Below are positions 42,745-54,328 of a DNA stretch of 64,000 nucleotides, piece after piece (positions within the stretch are counted from its first letter, which is position 1; every line of letters starts with the position of its first letter). The notes under the pieces were generated by a model that was given only the letters and a program-made list of their open reading frames with translations, ran no database searches and was not told the DNA's origin. The position numbers were made by a program, and so were the translations under genes. The stretch spans positions 1-64,000 of the forward strand of contig JACVVK020000216.1 of assembly GCA_018292915.2 (NCBI GenBank), given 5' to 3'. This DNA is from Batillaria attramentaria (taxonomy: Eukaryota; Mollusca; Gastropoda; Batillariidae).

Positions 42745-43457
42745 CTCGCGTGACTTAGCTATCGCTACATCCCGTAGGAAAGCCGAGTACAAGGTTTGAC
42801 TCACACTACCCAGCCTCGCTGCCTGAAGCGATCGCGGGTTAGGTCAGACTCCAGACGGGGCATACACAATACATACGATCAAAGCTGCCAACTGCCTGTA
42901 GCCACGCCCACCTTACGTGAAGACAGTAAAGACAGAAGCATTTCTATAGTAGTCGGTGCAGACAGGCTACGGTAACCGCGTTCTTCTGCCTGTATGCAAA
43001 GTGTGCTATGATCCACCTGGCGGCTTCTTTTGATGTGCACAGGTAGAATGGATCGACATTGTGGCGAGGGAATGAGGGAGACGGGATGGGGGTCCATGCC
43101 ACACGGCTCCAGTCCGGGAACAGCTGTCAAATGCCGATCTCGATGTGGGACGCAACATACTGCGGGTGGCTTTAAAGTTGTCTGTGGTGTTTTGTCTGGT
43201 ATTCGAAACCACGGGGAGAGAGAGAGAGAGGGGGGGGGGGAGGCGGACAGACAGAGAGACAGACGTGAAATGAAATGAAACAAACCCGTATTTCACAGCG
43301 ACGGGATTTCCAACAGCAGACCAGTATTAGGCCTACAACTAAGTCTTGGTCGTTGCAGAGAGAAATAAAGTGGGGGAGAGTGAAACTTTACAAGGTTAAA
43401 GGGTTAGGAACAAAGGCGTAAATCAAATTTTGATCTTGTCCTTGCTAATTTTTACCT
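42745..43457. other. Intron, no gene recognised
   Basis: Unique sequence with a GA/G tract near 43,216-43,242 and GACA words near 43,245-43,265. Confidence 0.4.
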
Positions 43458-43471
43458 CGCGCGCGTGCGCG

Positions 43472-43532
<61 letters not shown>

Positions 43533-43702
43533 ACACTCACACACACTCACTCACCCTCGCGTCCACACACATAACAACAGCGACAAGAAAAGGAAGAAAA
43601 AAAAAAACACACATGAGAGAGAAGAGAGACAGAGACACATAGAGAGTTGAATACAGACTCAGAGAGAGAGAGAGAGAGAGAGAGAGTGAGAGAGAGAGAG
43701 AG
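43458..43702. repeat. (CG)n(CA)n and (GA)n microsatellites
   Basis: Alternating CG/GC of about 22 bp (43,459-43,480) leads into CA and TCACA variants to about 43,560; two GA blocks lie at 43,660-43,702. Confidence 0.95.
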
Positions 43703-43885
43703 CCCTCTTAAAAACTCTTTTACTGCAGTACGCCATTACAAAGTTTATATTCTTGTATGTTTTGGCTGCATTCACTTCAAGGCGACAGTCACGACTTCTC
43801 AAGCACAAAGTAAATGGCAATGTAAGAGAACATGAATTTATTTCTCCTTCAAATCCAGTAGCTGTAAACCTCAACCTGCCCCGAC

Positions 43886-43995
<110 letters not shown>

Positions 43996-44293
43996 TATAT
44001 ACCGTCTGACTTCGCCCTAAGAGATCAGACTCTAGCCAGTTCTCAGCAACCGACCCCATTTTCAAATTTCCGGACGAAATTTCTCACGAGGGGGTATGAC
44101 AGGCTAATACGCCCTTTATCGGATTTCCGATAGGTTAGAAATGTGTGATCATCACGGCCAAAAGCCATTTTAATCTCTTGCAGGTGTGCAGCATTTGCGT
44201 TTAAAATCATATCTTGAAGCCCCTTTACGTGTGGTGGTGGGTCGCGGCCGTAGCTGGTTTGCCAAGAGGGCGTACACGTCTTCATTTTGTGTA

Positions 44294-44454
44294 TGGGGGT
44301 GTTTGGGAGGTTTCACGTCCTTTTCCACCACATACGGGTGATATCAAAGACGGGGCAACGATGAAAAAAACGATGAAATATTTGGCTCCAACCGGGATAC
44401 GAACTCACGACTCGAGCATTAGAAGACCAACGCTCTACCATTCGGCCACGCCGG
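44294..44454 (-). mobile_element. SINE-A copy with 14-bp target duplication
   Basis: Minus-strand copy with a short internal repeat 'aaacgatgaaa' in the body. Flanks cttcattttgtgta (44,280-44,293) and cttcatttagtgta (44,455-44,468) match at 13 of 14. Confidence 0.9.
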
Positions 44455-44569
44455 CTTCATTTAGTGTAGTATGAACGTAGGCCAATTCATCTGACTCAGG
44501 ATCGAGGCCTGGCATGGAGCCAACAGAAGGCTTCAGGCGACGCGAAAATAGGGGAGTCATCTAGTTGCG

Positions 44570-44690
44570 CGGGCAACCGCCTAGGAGAAGAATCTAAATT
44601 TCCGCTCGCACGGCCTGCGGACGGTAGTGTACATCATTCTGAGCTCTACCAATCATTATGCTAGACTGTTTTCAGTTGCACTCACAAGCG
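44570..44690 (+). repeat. Dispersed repeat S, copy 2
   Basis: Shares ordered words with 17,275-17,425 (see there). Surrounding similarity fades on both sides. Confidence 0.55.
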
Positions 44691-45277
44691 AAGTTGTTGT
44701 AAAAGGTAAGTTTGGTTTCCGTGACGCGTAGTATTGTTTTGAATAATACTCGAAAGCCTCGATAAATGGCCTCTGATATTATGACTTGACACACCTGAAA
44801 GGTTTTGGTGCACGAATTCCATGCGTTGGGCGAACACCTCTCTTCAACCTTGCTGCGTGCATGATGGAGGCGCAATTGTCGGCTTTTAACACACTTTCCT
44901 TGGTGATGGATCTGTCCTGCTACGCAAAAGAACCAAGGTGGCTGTTTAGTAGACATGGAGGCATATCCACTGTGACAAGCATGCATAAAAATCCCGCACA
45001 GAAGAACCTCGTAGGTATCGTTGTTAATGTTCTGGCTCTTTCGTTTTGACCATTGCAGTCGCTTTCAGGGGTTTTGTTGTGCCTGCGTGAGTCCTCCGTA
45101 GTAAATCTCGCGTCTTTAACGTCAGCCTTTGGGGGGGGGGGGAGAGTGAGAGAGGGAGGGTGGGGGCTTGGGCTGTGAGGTGGAGGTGGGGGATAGGGAG
45201 GGAGATACACGGACAAACACACAGAGTTGAAAAAGGATGCGTCCAGTTTGAACCTCTGGGTAACCAGGTACCTCTTG
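44691..45277. other. Intron, no gene recognised
   Basis: Unique sequence, with a G run and GA-rich stretch near 45,130-45,160. Confidence 0.4.
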
Positions 45278-45455
45278 CCGAACATTTCCAAAGCAGAGTT
45301 GGAGGAAGCCGGAGCACCAAGAGAGGACCCCAGACGATCAGCCCGAAGGAACCGTGCCACATACAAGAGACAAAAATTCTTTGCCCCAAGTGGGACTCGA
45401 ACCTGACCTCTCGCATTGGTCACGATGTCTTAACCACTAGACCACCGACCGCCCC
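45278..45455 (-). mobile_element. SINE-B copy, head and core
   Basis: Minus-strand head 'ggggcggtcggtggtctagt' and core through 'gctttggaaatgttcgg'. The 3' half seen at 41.3 kb is missing. Confidence 0.85.
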
Positions 45456-45636
45456 AAAAGACCCTACGATGGGAAGGGGCGGAAGAAGGCACGTGCAAGG
45501 GCACCAACTAACGCCTCCTACTGCATTCTAGACTCTAGCACAGTTTGATATGTTCTCTTCTCCTTTCTTCTCTTCTTCCTGCCCCCCTTTTCCTACGACT
45601 TTCAGTTTTTCACGGCAATTTCTCCACCATGTATGC

Positions 45637-45805
45637 TAGGAGCCGGGATAGTCGAATGGTGGAGCGATGGGCCCTCAATGCTCGGGTGGTGAGTTCGAAT
45701 CCCGGCTGGGGCCAAATATTTGTGCTGGCCTTTTTCTCGTTGCCCCGTCTTTGATGTCACTCACACGTGTTGGAAAAGGACGTTAAACTCCCAAACACCC
45801 ACCCG
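45637..45805 (+). mobile_element. SINE-A copy with 10-bp target duplication
   Basis: Full-length plus-strand copy; ccatgtatgc flanks it at 45,627-45,636 and 45,806-45,815. Confidence 0.92.
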
Positions 45806-46226
45806 CCATGTATGCAATTTAGCTCATAATTATGAGCACGCTTTTAAGTCTTGACTTGTGCTCTGTTGTATTCCTCTTTGACGGCGATCTGTGAATAAAA
45901 ACGTTTAAACCAAGAGGACGGGGAGGGGGTGGTAGTGGTAGAGGAGGGAGAAGAAGTGGAAAGAGGAGGGAAGAGGAGGGGAGGAGGGGGGCAGGAAGGG
46001 CCATTAAGGTGGAAGGCGGCTACAGAGGCACGCGTCCGGTGACACGGTAATCCTGACGGACACCGTACACGTCGGACAGCCGGACACGTGATACACCGGC
46101 AGGTCAAAAGTGGACAGTGGACATGATACGCGTCAAGCGGCGGCCGTCAGGAGTCCACACGGGGTGTAGTCAAAATAGATGGAAGTGTTTCCGGTGCTGC
46201 TCCGCTTCAAAACGATGGTCGCTCTC

Positions 46227-46610
46227 ATGTAAAGTCCGTTGGAAACACACGGTGTTGCTCAAATATGAAAATGGAAACACTCGGTGTTACTCAAATATGA
46301 AAATCGAAACACGCGGTGTTACTCAAATTTGAAAATGGAAACACTCGGTGTTACTCAAATTTGAAAATGGAAACACTCGGGGTTACTCAGATTTGAAAAT
46401 GGAAACACTCGGTGTTACTCAAATTTGAAAATGGAAACACTCGGTGTTACTCAAATTTGAAAATCGAAACACGCGGTGTTACTCAAATTTGAAAATGGAA
46501 ACACTCGGTGTTACTCAAATTTGAAAATGGAAACACTCGGTGTTACTCAAATTTGAAAATGGAAACACTCGGTGTTACTCAAACTTGAAAATGGAAACAC
46601 TCGGTGTTAC
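46227..46610. repeat. 32-bp minisatellite, type i, about 12 units
   Basis: Unit words 'ggaaacactcggtgttactc' and 'aaatttgaaaat' recur every 32 bp (some copies 31) with few variants (ggaaacactcgg to cgaaacacgcgg). Confidence 0.95.
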
Positions 46611-46830
46611 TGTTTGAAAACACTCCGTTCTGGCTGTACTACTGTTTGGAAACACTCCGTTCTGGCTGTACTACTGTTTGGAAACACTCCGTTCTGGCTG
46701 TACTACTGTTTGGAAACACTCCGTTCTGGCTGTACTACTGTTTGGAAACACTCCGTTCTGGCTGTACTACTGTTTGGAAACACTCCGTTCTGGCTGTACT
46801 ACTGTTTGGAAACACTCTGTGCTACTGGCT
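46611..46830. repeat. 32-bp minisatellite, type ii, about 6.5 units
   Basis: Unit words 'tttggaaacactccgttctg' and 'gctgtactactg' repeat every 32 bp almost without change, so this array is the more recent. Confidence 0.95.
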
Positions 46831-47099
46831 TTGTCGGCGTGAAATAAAGGGGCCCGTTTATAAGCTACAATGCAAACACGTGTTCGTGTCCATATTTCAA
46901 ACATAATTATGGCTTTATAAAAGAGCAATAATGGACGACTCCACGCCTGTCAATCAAAAGGGTCGAGTCCCCAGAATTCAGCCAATCGCGTCCCGCGGCA
47001 TAATGAGCACAACACATGGCACGGTCTGGTAAACTTTTTGCCAGACACTACAAGGAGGGAAGCACGTGTAGTTTGATATGACTGAAACGTGGAAAAGAA

Positions 47100-47268
47100 A
47101 GCAGTAAGCCCACTGACGTCATTTGAGGAAAAAGACCATTACGTCAATATCTTTCATCTGGAAATCACCCTTTTTCCTATACAGTGACGTCATGGACGTA
47201 CTGTGTTTTGTCAATACACGGGAGAGTAAAGGGGCGGGACGACTGGAGTCGTCTCTCATCGGAAGTTA
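47100..47268 (-). repeat. Dispersed repeat N, copy 2
   Basis: Inverted relative to 15,019-15,222; nested inside MITE M copy 4. Confidence 0.7.
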
Positions 47269-47549
47269 CGAAGCGGAGTAGCACTGGAAGCACTCTCATC
47301 CATTTTCATTACACACCGCGGTCAGTACGAGAGGGGGTAACTGAGGAACTGTCCAGCTGGACAGCGTGAGGTGTGAGCGGGGAGTCGCGTGGTGCAGACG
47401 TCAAAGGTGGACGCTGGACTGGGTGGTCGTAAACTTGGACGTCCGTGGCGGGTTAATCCGACTGTGGTCATCCTTGTGACTATGTTCGTCCCCGTCAGTT
47501 AGAGCATGCGTGACTTTCGTGAAAGTGTACAAGTTAAGGGTAAAGGCTT

Positions 47550-47845
47550 TTTTTCTTCTTCTTCTTTTTTTTTTTTTTTTTTTTTTGGGGGGGGGGGGGG
47601 AAGCTTTGGCAAGCGGCTGATCTTTCAAAATTCGTTGTTTTCTGTTGAATAGTTTTGTTTTTATTTCGTTGTTGTTGCTGGTTGTTTGTTTGTTTTGGGT
47701 TTTTTTTTTAATTGATTGTTTTTGGAGGGGGGGGGGGGGGCAGTTTTTGTTTGTTTGGGGAGGAGAGGGCAGTCAGATATTTCTATTGGAGAGGGGAAGA
47801 GGGGGGGAGGGGGGCGTGGGGGGAGGGGGGGGGGGCGTGGGGGGA
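47550..47845. repeat. Homopolymer-rich tract (T and G runs)
   Basis: CTT words, a T run, a G run of about 14, then T-rich DNA with further G runs to about 47,845. Confidence 0.85.
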
Positions 47846-47849
47846 GGGG

Positions 47850-48033
47850 GGGGGAGGATAGTCGAGCGGTAGAGCGTTAGACTTTCAGTGCTCGGGTTGT
47901 GAGTTCGATTCCCGGCTGAGGCCAAATAATAATTATACTTGCGTTATCCTTTTTTTCTCCTGGCCCTGTCTTTCTTATCACCCGTAAGTGTTGGAAAGAA
48001 GGTTAAACCCTCAAACACCCACCCACTCACCCT
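47850..48033 (+). mobile_element. SINE-A copy
   Basis: Plus-strand copy with A-box-like 'tagtcgagcgg' and B-box-like 'gttcgattc'. The body carries an 'aataattatac' change; the tail ends 'cacccacccactcacc'. Confidence 0.85.
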
Positions 48034-48109
48034 CTGTTGGGGGGAATGTCGGGTATATCTCTTATGATCCTCAGCCCCCACCACCCCTGCCCACTATTTG
48101 ATTAAAGAA

Positions 48110-48265
48110 CAAGCCATCGCGCACCGGTAGGAGCCACTTCAAGCCACTAATTACGCAAGGCGTGGGTCTTCCCGTTAGGCCCCAGACCGCAGCATATTAT
48201 GTAATGGTGGCTTGAAGTGGCTTCTAGTGATCTGAAGATTTCAAGTAAAATTGCGAATTTTTTGC
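48110..48265 (+). repeat. Dispersed repeat Q, copy 1 (hairpin-like)
   Basis: 'gagccacttcaagccactaa' (48,131 onward) is inverted as 'tggcttgaagtggctt' (about 48,208), so the unit can fold. A partial copy lies at 40,855-40,920. Confidence 0.6.
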
Positions 48266-49018
48266 AGGGGTTTTAAGAGAGAACAATCACTTTGGTTACG
48301 TCGGCTTTCATGAACTTTTCGTCGAACACTTACAGCACCTAGTACAATGCATGACAGACACAAAGAATGTAAACAAAATACATACGACCATGTTTCTTCC
48401 CGCAGTCTGAAAGTCATCTGAAGAAAGCTACAGCTGTAAGAGATATTCGAATTTCGGGAACCAATCCTGTTTTCCCCTCATGGCCTGCATGGTGCAACCT
48501 GGAGCCTGCCTCCAGCCATCAGCGCACCTGAACGACCGTGCGTTTGTTGCATAAACGCGATTACCTGTGAGATTCAATTTCCTCAGAGTAATTTGCGAAT
48601 TCCAAATTCAGGTATGAATGTTTACACAGTATAAGGACGTGTTTTAGGTAGAAGAATGTATGAAACGCTTTTTGCTTGCTTTTTTTTTTTTTTTTTTTTT
48701 GGGGGGGGGGGGGGGGTGATGGGGATGCGTAGACCACACACAAAGTAAACACAACATCACAGATCCTCAGACCTCAGGCCTATTAGGCAGCGGGCAATCA
48801 GTTGGAAGGGTTTCTGTTGTTGCCGTGCGCTGTATCGTCGTCATCATCATCATCATCATCATCATCATCAAGTTTTCTGAGGTCCTTCGCTGAATAAGAA
48901 TAATAATAGAATATTTATAGAGCGTGTAACCGTATCTAAGTTCTACATAAAATACATATTTATTCATATAAGACATAAGAAAACACAGATAAAACAAACT
49001 CTAAAAACTAATAAAACG

Positions 49019-49019
<1 letters not shown>
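48266..49019. other. Intron; poly-T/poly-G and (ATC)n
   Basis: T/G homopolymers at about 48,678-48,717 and an ATC run at 48,836-48,870. No gene recognised. Confidence 0.4.

Positions 49020-49101
<82 letters not shown>
49020..49101. repeat. (CA)n microsatellite
   Basis: Pure CA run. Confidence 0.95.
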
Positions 49102-49289
49102 TCTCTGCGCACACACGCACTCACACCAGCAGAACATGGCGCAGCTATGAGAGGGTGAAGAGATGGGTTTTCAGTCGGGAATTGAAGGATTCCTTGTTTG
49201 AACTGTTTCTGATTGTGAAGAAAGAGTGGGGGCAAAATCTTAAAATTCCGATCATCAACTCAAGTATATCAAGTTGTAGATTAATTTAG

Positions 49290-49580
49290 AAACAAATCTG
49301 GCATGTTTTGGCAAATGGCATCAGACAGCAAGTAAATATTATGTGGTTTGGCAAATGGCATCAGGCAGCAGGTAAATATGGCACGGTTTGCCAAATGACA
49401 GCAAGCAGCACGTAAATGTGGCATGGTTTGACAGATGGCATCCGGCAACAAGTAAAATTAATATGGCATGGTTTGGCAAATGGCATCAGACAGCAAGTAA
49501 ATAATTATGGCATGTTTTGGCAAATAGCATCAGGCAGCAAGTAAATGTGGCATGGTTTAGCATATGCCACCAGGCAGCAA
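49290..49580. repeat. About 41-bp minisatellite, seven units
   Basis: Unit words 'ggcatg.tttggcaaatggc' and 'atcaggcagcaagtaaat' repeat about seven times with substitutions and short indels. Confidence 0.92.
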
Positions 49581-50475
49581 GTAGATCCGGTGATATTGAC
49601 GTATCATTTGTCTTCCACTGAGGTCAATATGTCATCTTCTCTCGATAAACATGCCGATAATGAACCGTTCCCCGCAAACGACCGCAAGGAAACATCTAAA
49701 TGACATCTCTGAGGGATGAGATATCCTGGAGACGTCTCCCATCCAACGAGGCGTCAGCGGCAGGACACGGGATCTGATGTCTGTGATTGGGTCACGTTAT
49801 TCAGATTCATCCGCCGGGGGAACAGTGCTGACCCCTGGTGGCCCACGCGCCTTTTGCCTTGAGGGAGAGGTCGTCTAGACGCTTTCCTGGGCCAGCTACG
49901 GCTTGGCATCTCAATAGAATCTGCCCGCAAGCCCTCCAGGCTGTTTTTGAAACCAGCGTCTTGGCGCTGCATGACCAGAAACCCGAAGCAGGGACGGCCA
50001 TTGACAGGGATTTCCAACAGGACGGACAACCGGAGAATCGAGTCGTCCCCTCCTTGCTGAAGCTGTTTCACTGTTTGCGTCGCTGTTTATTTGAGAGCGA
50101 AAAGCTCGTACGTCCTCTGAGCAAATAAAGATGCATTCACTCGGCATGGTTCAACCCTGTGCCAGCACGGGTAGCCAGAGTATGTAGTAGACTCGATCGA
50201 GGGCGAGAGCATTACCGTCATTTTCCATGTATACGTACATGTGCAAATTCTCTCGAATAGATCGACACGATGCCGTGGGCATAAGGGGGCTGGTGTGTTT
50301 TGTCGATCAAATCGCTTCAGCTGTCTGGGGCTTTCAAATCTCCGCTATGTGGAAATGTGTTATGGGTTTGCGCACAACCACCAGTGAATATACAGCGGAA
50401 ACCAATTTGCTTGTACAAAAAACACACGTCTGTGCAGATACCTGCTTAGACTTGTGCGTGTACTTCTCTGGTCAA
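49581..50475. other. Intron, low-repeat block
   Basis: 49,740-50,110 is unusually free of simple repeats and has open frames on both strands of about 100 codons, but no recognisable domain, splice-flanked exon or start context. Conserved non-coding DNA or a missed exon are both possible. Confidence 0.35.
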
Positions 50476-50575
50476 TGTAGGTTTTTAGTAAAGGCGTAGG
50501 AGAGGTTTTTAGTAAAGGGGTAGAAGAGGTTTTTGGTAAAGGGGTAGGAGAGGTTTTTAGTGAATGGGTAGGAGA
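50476..50575. repeat. 24-bp tandem repeat, about four units
   Basis: 'ggtttttagtaaaggggtag' plus 'gaga/aaga' repeated with small changes. Confidence 0.92.
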
Positions 50576-50648
50576 AAACCATCCTTTAAGTCAGTTCGTA
50601 CCAAGTAAGTTCACAACCCATTTAATTCCCTGGCCCAGGAAAGTATAG

Positions 50649-50651
<3 letters not shown>

Positions 50652-50722
<71 letters not shown>
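50652..50722. repeat. (GT)n microsatellite
   Basis: Pure GT run. Confidence 0.95.
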
Positions 50723-50723
<1 letters not shown>

Positions 50724-50782
50724 GGGCTTTAGCATCCTTCTCCACCACATATGGGTGATATCAAAGACGGGCCAACGAGAAT
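50723..50782 (-). mobile_element. SINE-A fragment
   Basis: Minus-strand body words ('ttctccaccacatatgggtg', 'atatcaaagacggg', 'caacgaga') only. Confidence 0.7.
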
Positions 50783-51374
50783 GTAAAAGAATGGAAGCTC
50801 AGAAAATATTGCGTTGTAACGACATCTCCCACTACTACACACTAATATGCAAAAATAATGAAAACAGAGTTGCGGTGGATAGAGGGCGGGCGGTACGTTA
50901 TGCATTAACGTTGTATTTCACAAGAATGGAACATTTACTCAGCTCATCAGATATCACACTGTGTTCGTGTGTAAAGAGAAGGACGAAACCACACGATGTG
51001 TCTTGCCTGCAGGTATATCATACATCTTACAAAAAGGGAAAAGCACCAGAATGGATGCGAAAGGTCAGGTATGCGGGCAGGATGCAATGTTTCAGGACCT
51101 GCCATTGCAATCCCCTCCCGACACCGGTCATTTGCAAACTCCCATAAACTGAATCTGTGCTGTGCGGTCAGTACCAAGCGTGTACATGGATGGATGCGTA
51201 GACACTAGCTACCATCTAGGTTCGCGAGAAAAGAAAGGTAGAAGTGTATGATGATTTTTCGCTGGTTTTGTTTCTATTTGATTCACTAGATTCATCAGAT
51301 CCTTGGGTTATCAACGACCCAACCTGTTTCGTAAGAAATCTGTTTGTTGCTCTGACGAGACTTGCTGACGTCTC

Positions 51375-51378
<4 letters not shown>
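50783..51378. other. Intron, no gene recognised
   Basis: Unique sequence. Confidence 0.4.

Positions 51379-51444
<66 letters not shown>
51379..51444. repeat. (GT)n microsatellite
   Basis: Pure GT run. Confidence 0.95.
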
Positions 51445-51446
<2 letters not shown>

Positions 51447-52754
51447 CCCAGTGTCAGCGGCAGAACGAAGCTGTCTAGAGGGAGTTCTTTGGTGGAAGCT
51501 GAGAATTTTTTCCCCAGTCCTCGTAAGTTTCCAGCATACCTCCATACCAGAGGAATAACAGCCTTTAAAGCCCGCAGCGCTACAACGTTGTGTACTATAG
51601 GTACCTACCCATAACCTATACCGCGCTGTCTCTTTTGTCCAGTCAGTCGAAAACCCCCCTCCACTCACGACCATTCACCGTGGGAAGGCCATTGCGCTGA
51701 GGTGGCGAGCTTCCCCATGACTGACTCCCAATGGGGCTTGACGGGGCCAGCACCCTTCGCGTCCCCATTAGTGTCCCCTGAATGCCTCAAATTAAGCGTC
51801 CGTGCCTCTCTCAATGGACGCCGGAGCTCTGGTCAGCTTGTGGGGCGTTGGCAAGCCGGACTGTGGGTTGGGCCGGGGATTAAGTGGCTTCACCTCTCCC
51901 GCCTCTCGTCTTTAGCTGTCGGCTGGACAGCGTTTGGGTGTCCCTCATACCACGGGGTGTCACGTGGTGGTTTGAAGGTGTCCGATGAGACAGCTGTTTA
52001 CGATGAGAAAGCATGGCTGGCGAAATTTTTACAAAAAAATAACTTTCCTGCAGAAAAATGGACACTCCTGTTTTTCTTCAGCAAAAACAGTTTTGCTGTA
52101 GGAAAAAATGATACAGTTCAGCAACTGGTTTTCTGTAGAAAAATCGAGAATCCTTTTCCTGAAAACTGCTATATTGTTATCCGTCGTCATCCTTTTTTTT
52201 CAGTAGCTTCCACGATCTTTACCCAACGGTGTACTTCCCGGTAACCGATAAGAACCAGAGATACACTTAATACTGCCACCGCCCACACATTACCAGAGGT
52301 ACAATTCGGAGGAGGGAGTGTGATTAATTAGCGGAACTTCGCAGACAAGAACAGCGCCGCACTTTCGAACATTTTTAGCCAACCGACAAAAGCGGAGCGG
52401 GAAAGTGCTGATGCGCAGCGGAAAGAGGCGGGCACGGCCGTGAGTACACTTGGTGAGCAAAATATGTCCGTAGCTGCCCGACTTGAAAGAGGGTTGTTAT
52501 CTTCATGTTGTCACTGGCGGCAATGATTAAAGTGTTGAAGGTCGTGGCAGGTCAAAGTGTGGATGCCGACAAGGTCCGCTAACACCTGGGATTACTTCCG
52601 ATGTCTGACAATGGAAATGTTATCCTTTTTTGAGTGTGTGTCTTTCTTTTTTCTTTTCTTTTTGAGCTTTCGTCAGCGTCAAATGATGTATCCTGTGCGA
52701 CATGGGTTGGATTGGGGTTGTCTGTTGGTTTTACATCTTTATGTCTCGCAGGCT
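51445..52754. other. Intron, low-repeat block
   Basis: Contains an open frame of about 180 codons (51,702-52,244, plus) without recognisable domain or splice context, and a run of 'gcagaaaa' words at 52,040-52,160. Not called as a gene. Confidence 0.4.
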
Positions 52755-52763
52755 TTGCTACGT

Positions 52764-52943
52764 AAAGCGTCTTAAAATTCCGGAAAGAAATATTAAAACT
52801 GTCGGAGAGCGGTCCTTCAGTTTTTTTTAGCCCCACATGTCTGGAACTTGCTGCCAACCAAACTACGTCATCTGCCCACACTGCCCCAGTTCAAGGCACA
52901 CGTACTTAAGGCTCACCTTTTCCGTCAGGCCTTCGGCGTGTAA
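52764..52943 (+). pseudogene. LINE ORF2 C-terminal remnant with frameshift
   Basis: One frame reads RLKIPERNIKTVGERSFSF; after a T-run (52,821-52,828) the frame shifts and continues WNLLPTKLRHLP, QFKAHVLKAHLFRQAF and a stop at 52,941-52,943. The 'G-R-x-F-x-x..W-N-x-L-P..x-x-F-K..L-x-x-x-L-F' order is the usual end of non-LTR retrotransposon reverse-transcriptase proteins. Nothing upstream is recognisable. Confidence 0.8.
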
Positions 52944-53020
52944 CCCGTCAGTTTTTTGTTTTGTTTTGTTTTTTAAGTGTATGTATCGTATCAGTGAGAG
53001 GCTGTGCGAGTTGGGCGGTG

Positions 53021-53023
<3 letters not shown>

Positions 53024-53071
<48 letters not shown>
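53024..53071. repeat. (GT)n microsatellite
   Basis: Pure GT run. Confidence 0.95.
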
Positions 53072-53073
<2 letters not shown>

Positions 53074-53075
53074 CA

Positions 53076-53218
53076 TTACTTGTAGCCGTGCGAAGGTGAT
53101 ATCAACGAAGGGACAACAAAGATAAACCACAGAAGATACTTTTGGCTTGTACTAGATGAACTCACAAACCTAGCTTTGACAGTCCGGTGTGCTTCCAGCT
53201 TGGCCATCCCGCCTCCCT
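53076..53218 (-). mobile_element. SINE-A copy, degraded
   Basis: Minus-strand traces: 'gtgatatcaacgaagggaca', 'gaactcaca' and 'ccagcttggccatcccgcct' in SINE order. Confidence 0.5.
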
Positions 53219-53224
53219 TTGGTG

Positions 53225-53420
53225 CTTAAGGAAACGTGGTCAAGCGGTAACTGCGTTCAGCTATTACGCCATAGAAACGGATTCGATTTCCAGGTGGGCA
53301 GGGTAAGGATTTTCCACAGCTGCATTCGAGTCGATTTCCTCTTGCAGATTCGAATTTCTTTTGCCCAAGTCCATCTTCCAAAGAGGAGACAACCTACTGC
53401 TGGAGGTGGAATGAAACAGA
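53225..53420 (+). repeat. Possible tRNA-derived SINE, other family
   Basis: A-box-like 'tggtcaagcgg' and B-box-like 'ggattcgatttcc' 45 bp apart, then 'ggtgggcagggtaaggattt', which recalls the SINE-C body. No second full copy in the window. Confidence 0.4.
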
Positions 53421-53939
53421 AATTCATGCACTAAAAGCAACTTTGAAACCTGAAACTATGGCGACACAAAGAAAATTAAGTAAACATAGACATGAATAAA
53501 AGTAATGAACTGCAGGTAAAATTAATCAGCCGAACAAAGAAAAATATAAACACAGACATAATATGAAGATGGCTATATACAGGCAGTTTCAATGAAATAT
53601 TAAAAAAGAAAAAAAAAGTGGTTAAGATGGTACACATTTTTTTCTTCTTTTTTTTTTACGTTGCGTGCGCCGGTCGCCAAGTGGGTCTTCACGTATCACG
53701 CTTCGTCCATATTGACACAGGTTTCCCCATGTAATTATTTTATATCTGGAGGCATGTAATGTTTGCTCGCAAAAATGACATCTAAATGAGACGGCATTGT
53801 GCTGTGCGCGGCGTGAGCAAACTCGCTGGACCCCGCCCTGAGGGTGAATGTTGAAACTTGTATCCGAAACGAACTTCAAAAACCGTTAAAGATCTACAGT
53901 GTTTACCAAAAAAAAAATCATCACAAACAACGTGTGTCC
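53421..53939. other. Intron, no gene recognised
   Basis: AT-rich with poly-A and poly-T tracts near 53,600-53,655. Confidence 0.4.
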
Positions 53940-54045
53940 TTTTTTTTAAAACTTACTACTACTTTATTATCCCTTTCGGGAAATTCGGGCTGCTTCCCGC
54001 GGGGGAAGCGCGTCGCCGCGGTGCAGCGCCATCCAATACCTATCC
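53940..54045 (-). mobile_element. LINE 3' end, family with GC hairpin
   Basis: Minus strand ends 'gggataataaagtagtag'; upstream lie 'ccgcggcgacgcgcttcccc', the hairpin 'cttcccccgcgggaagc' and 'ccgaatttcccgaaaggg'. The same block is on the plus strand at 63,895-63,980. Confidence 0.75.
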
Positions 54046-54124
54046 TATATTTGTTTTGTTTTGTTGCATGCTTCAGGAGAAGATGGAGCTTGTTCCGTGT
54101 CCAGCCGTACACTGAGGTGAATTG

Positions 54125-54328
54125 AAGTGTGGTCAGTTCGTAACTGACAGGTCAAGCCAGCCAATCAAAGTGCACGAACGAGACAATTCAGGCTCACGCT
54201 GGGTTTTGTTGAGGTTTTAGAGACGCTGAAAACTGTGTCACGGTGGCATTTTTCGAGTGTGCATTGTGCACAGTCACAGTGTTAAAATAGAATGACTGCT
54301 GCTTTTTGTTGAAATAGCAGATCTTTAA
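54125..54328 (+). mobile_element. P-family fold-back MITE, copy 2 (right half)
   Basis: Shares 'gagacgctgaaaactgtgt', 'gtgcacagtc' and the terminus 'gttgaaatagcagatctttaa' with copy 1; the left half is absent or diverged. Confidence 0.7.

Larger units (their letters stand above)
46158..47320 (-). mobile_element. MITE family M, copy 4, expanded by internal minisatellites
   Basis: Left end CACGGGGTGTAGTCAAAATA, right end diverged ('gaagcggagtagcactgg' to 'cattttcattacacaccgcg'). Between them sit two 32-bp arrays and an inserted copy of repeat N. Copies 1 and 3 contain only one 32-bp interval, so this copy grew from the same internal motif. Confidence 0.75.

Noticed and set aside
46227..46830. 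CRISPR-like repeat array
   Set aside because: Repeats are contiguous with no unique spacers, and the setting is an animal genome; this is a minisatellite.
51702..52244. 180-codon open frame
   Set aside because: No domain, no start context, ends in low-complexity 'gcagaaaa' words; kept only as a low-repeat block.
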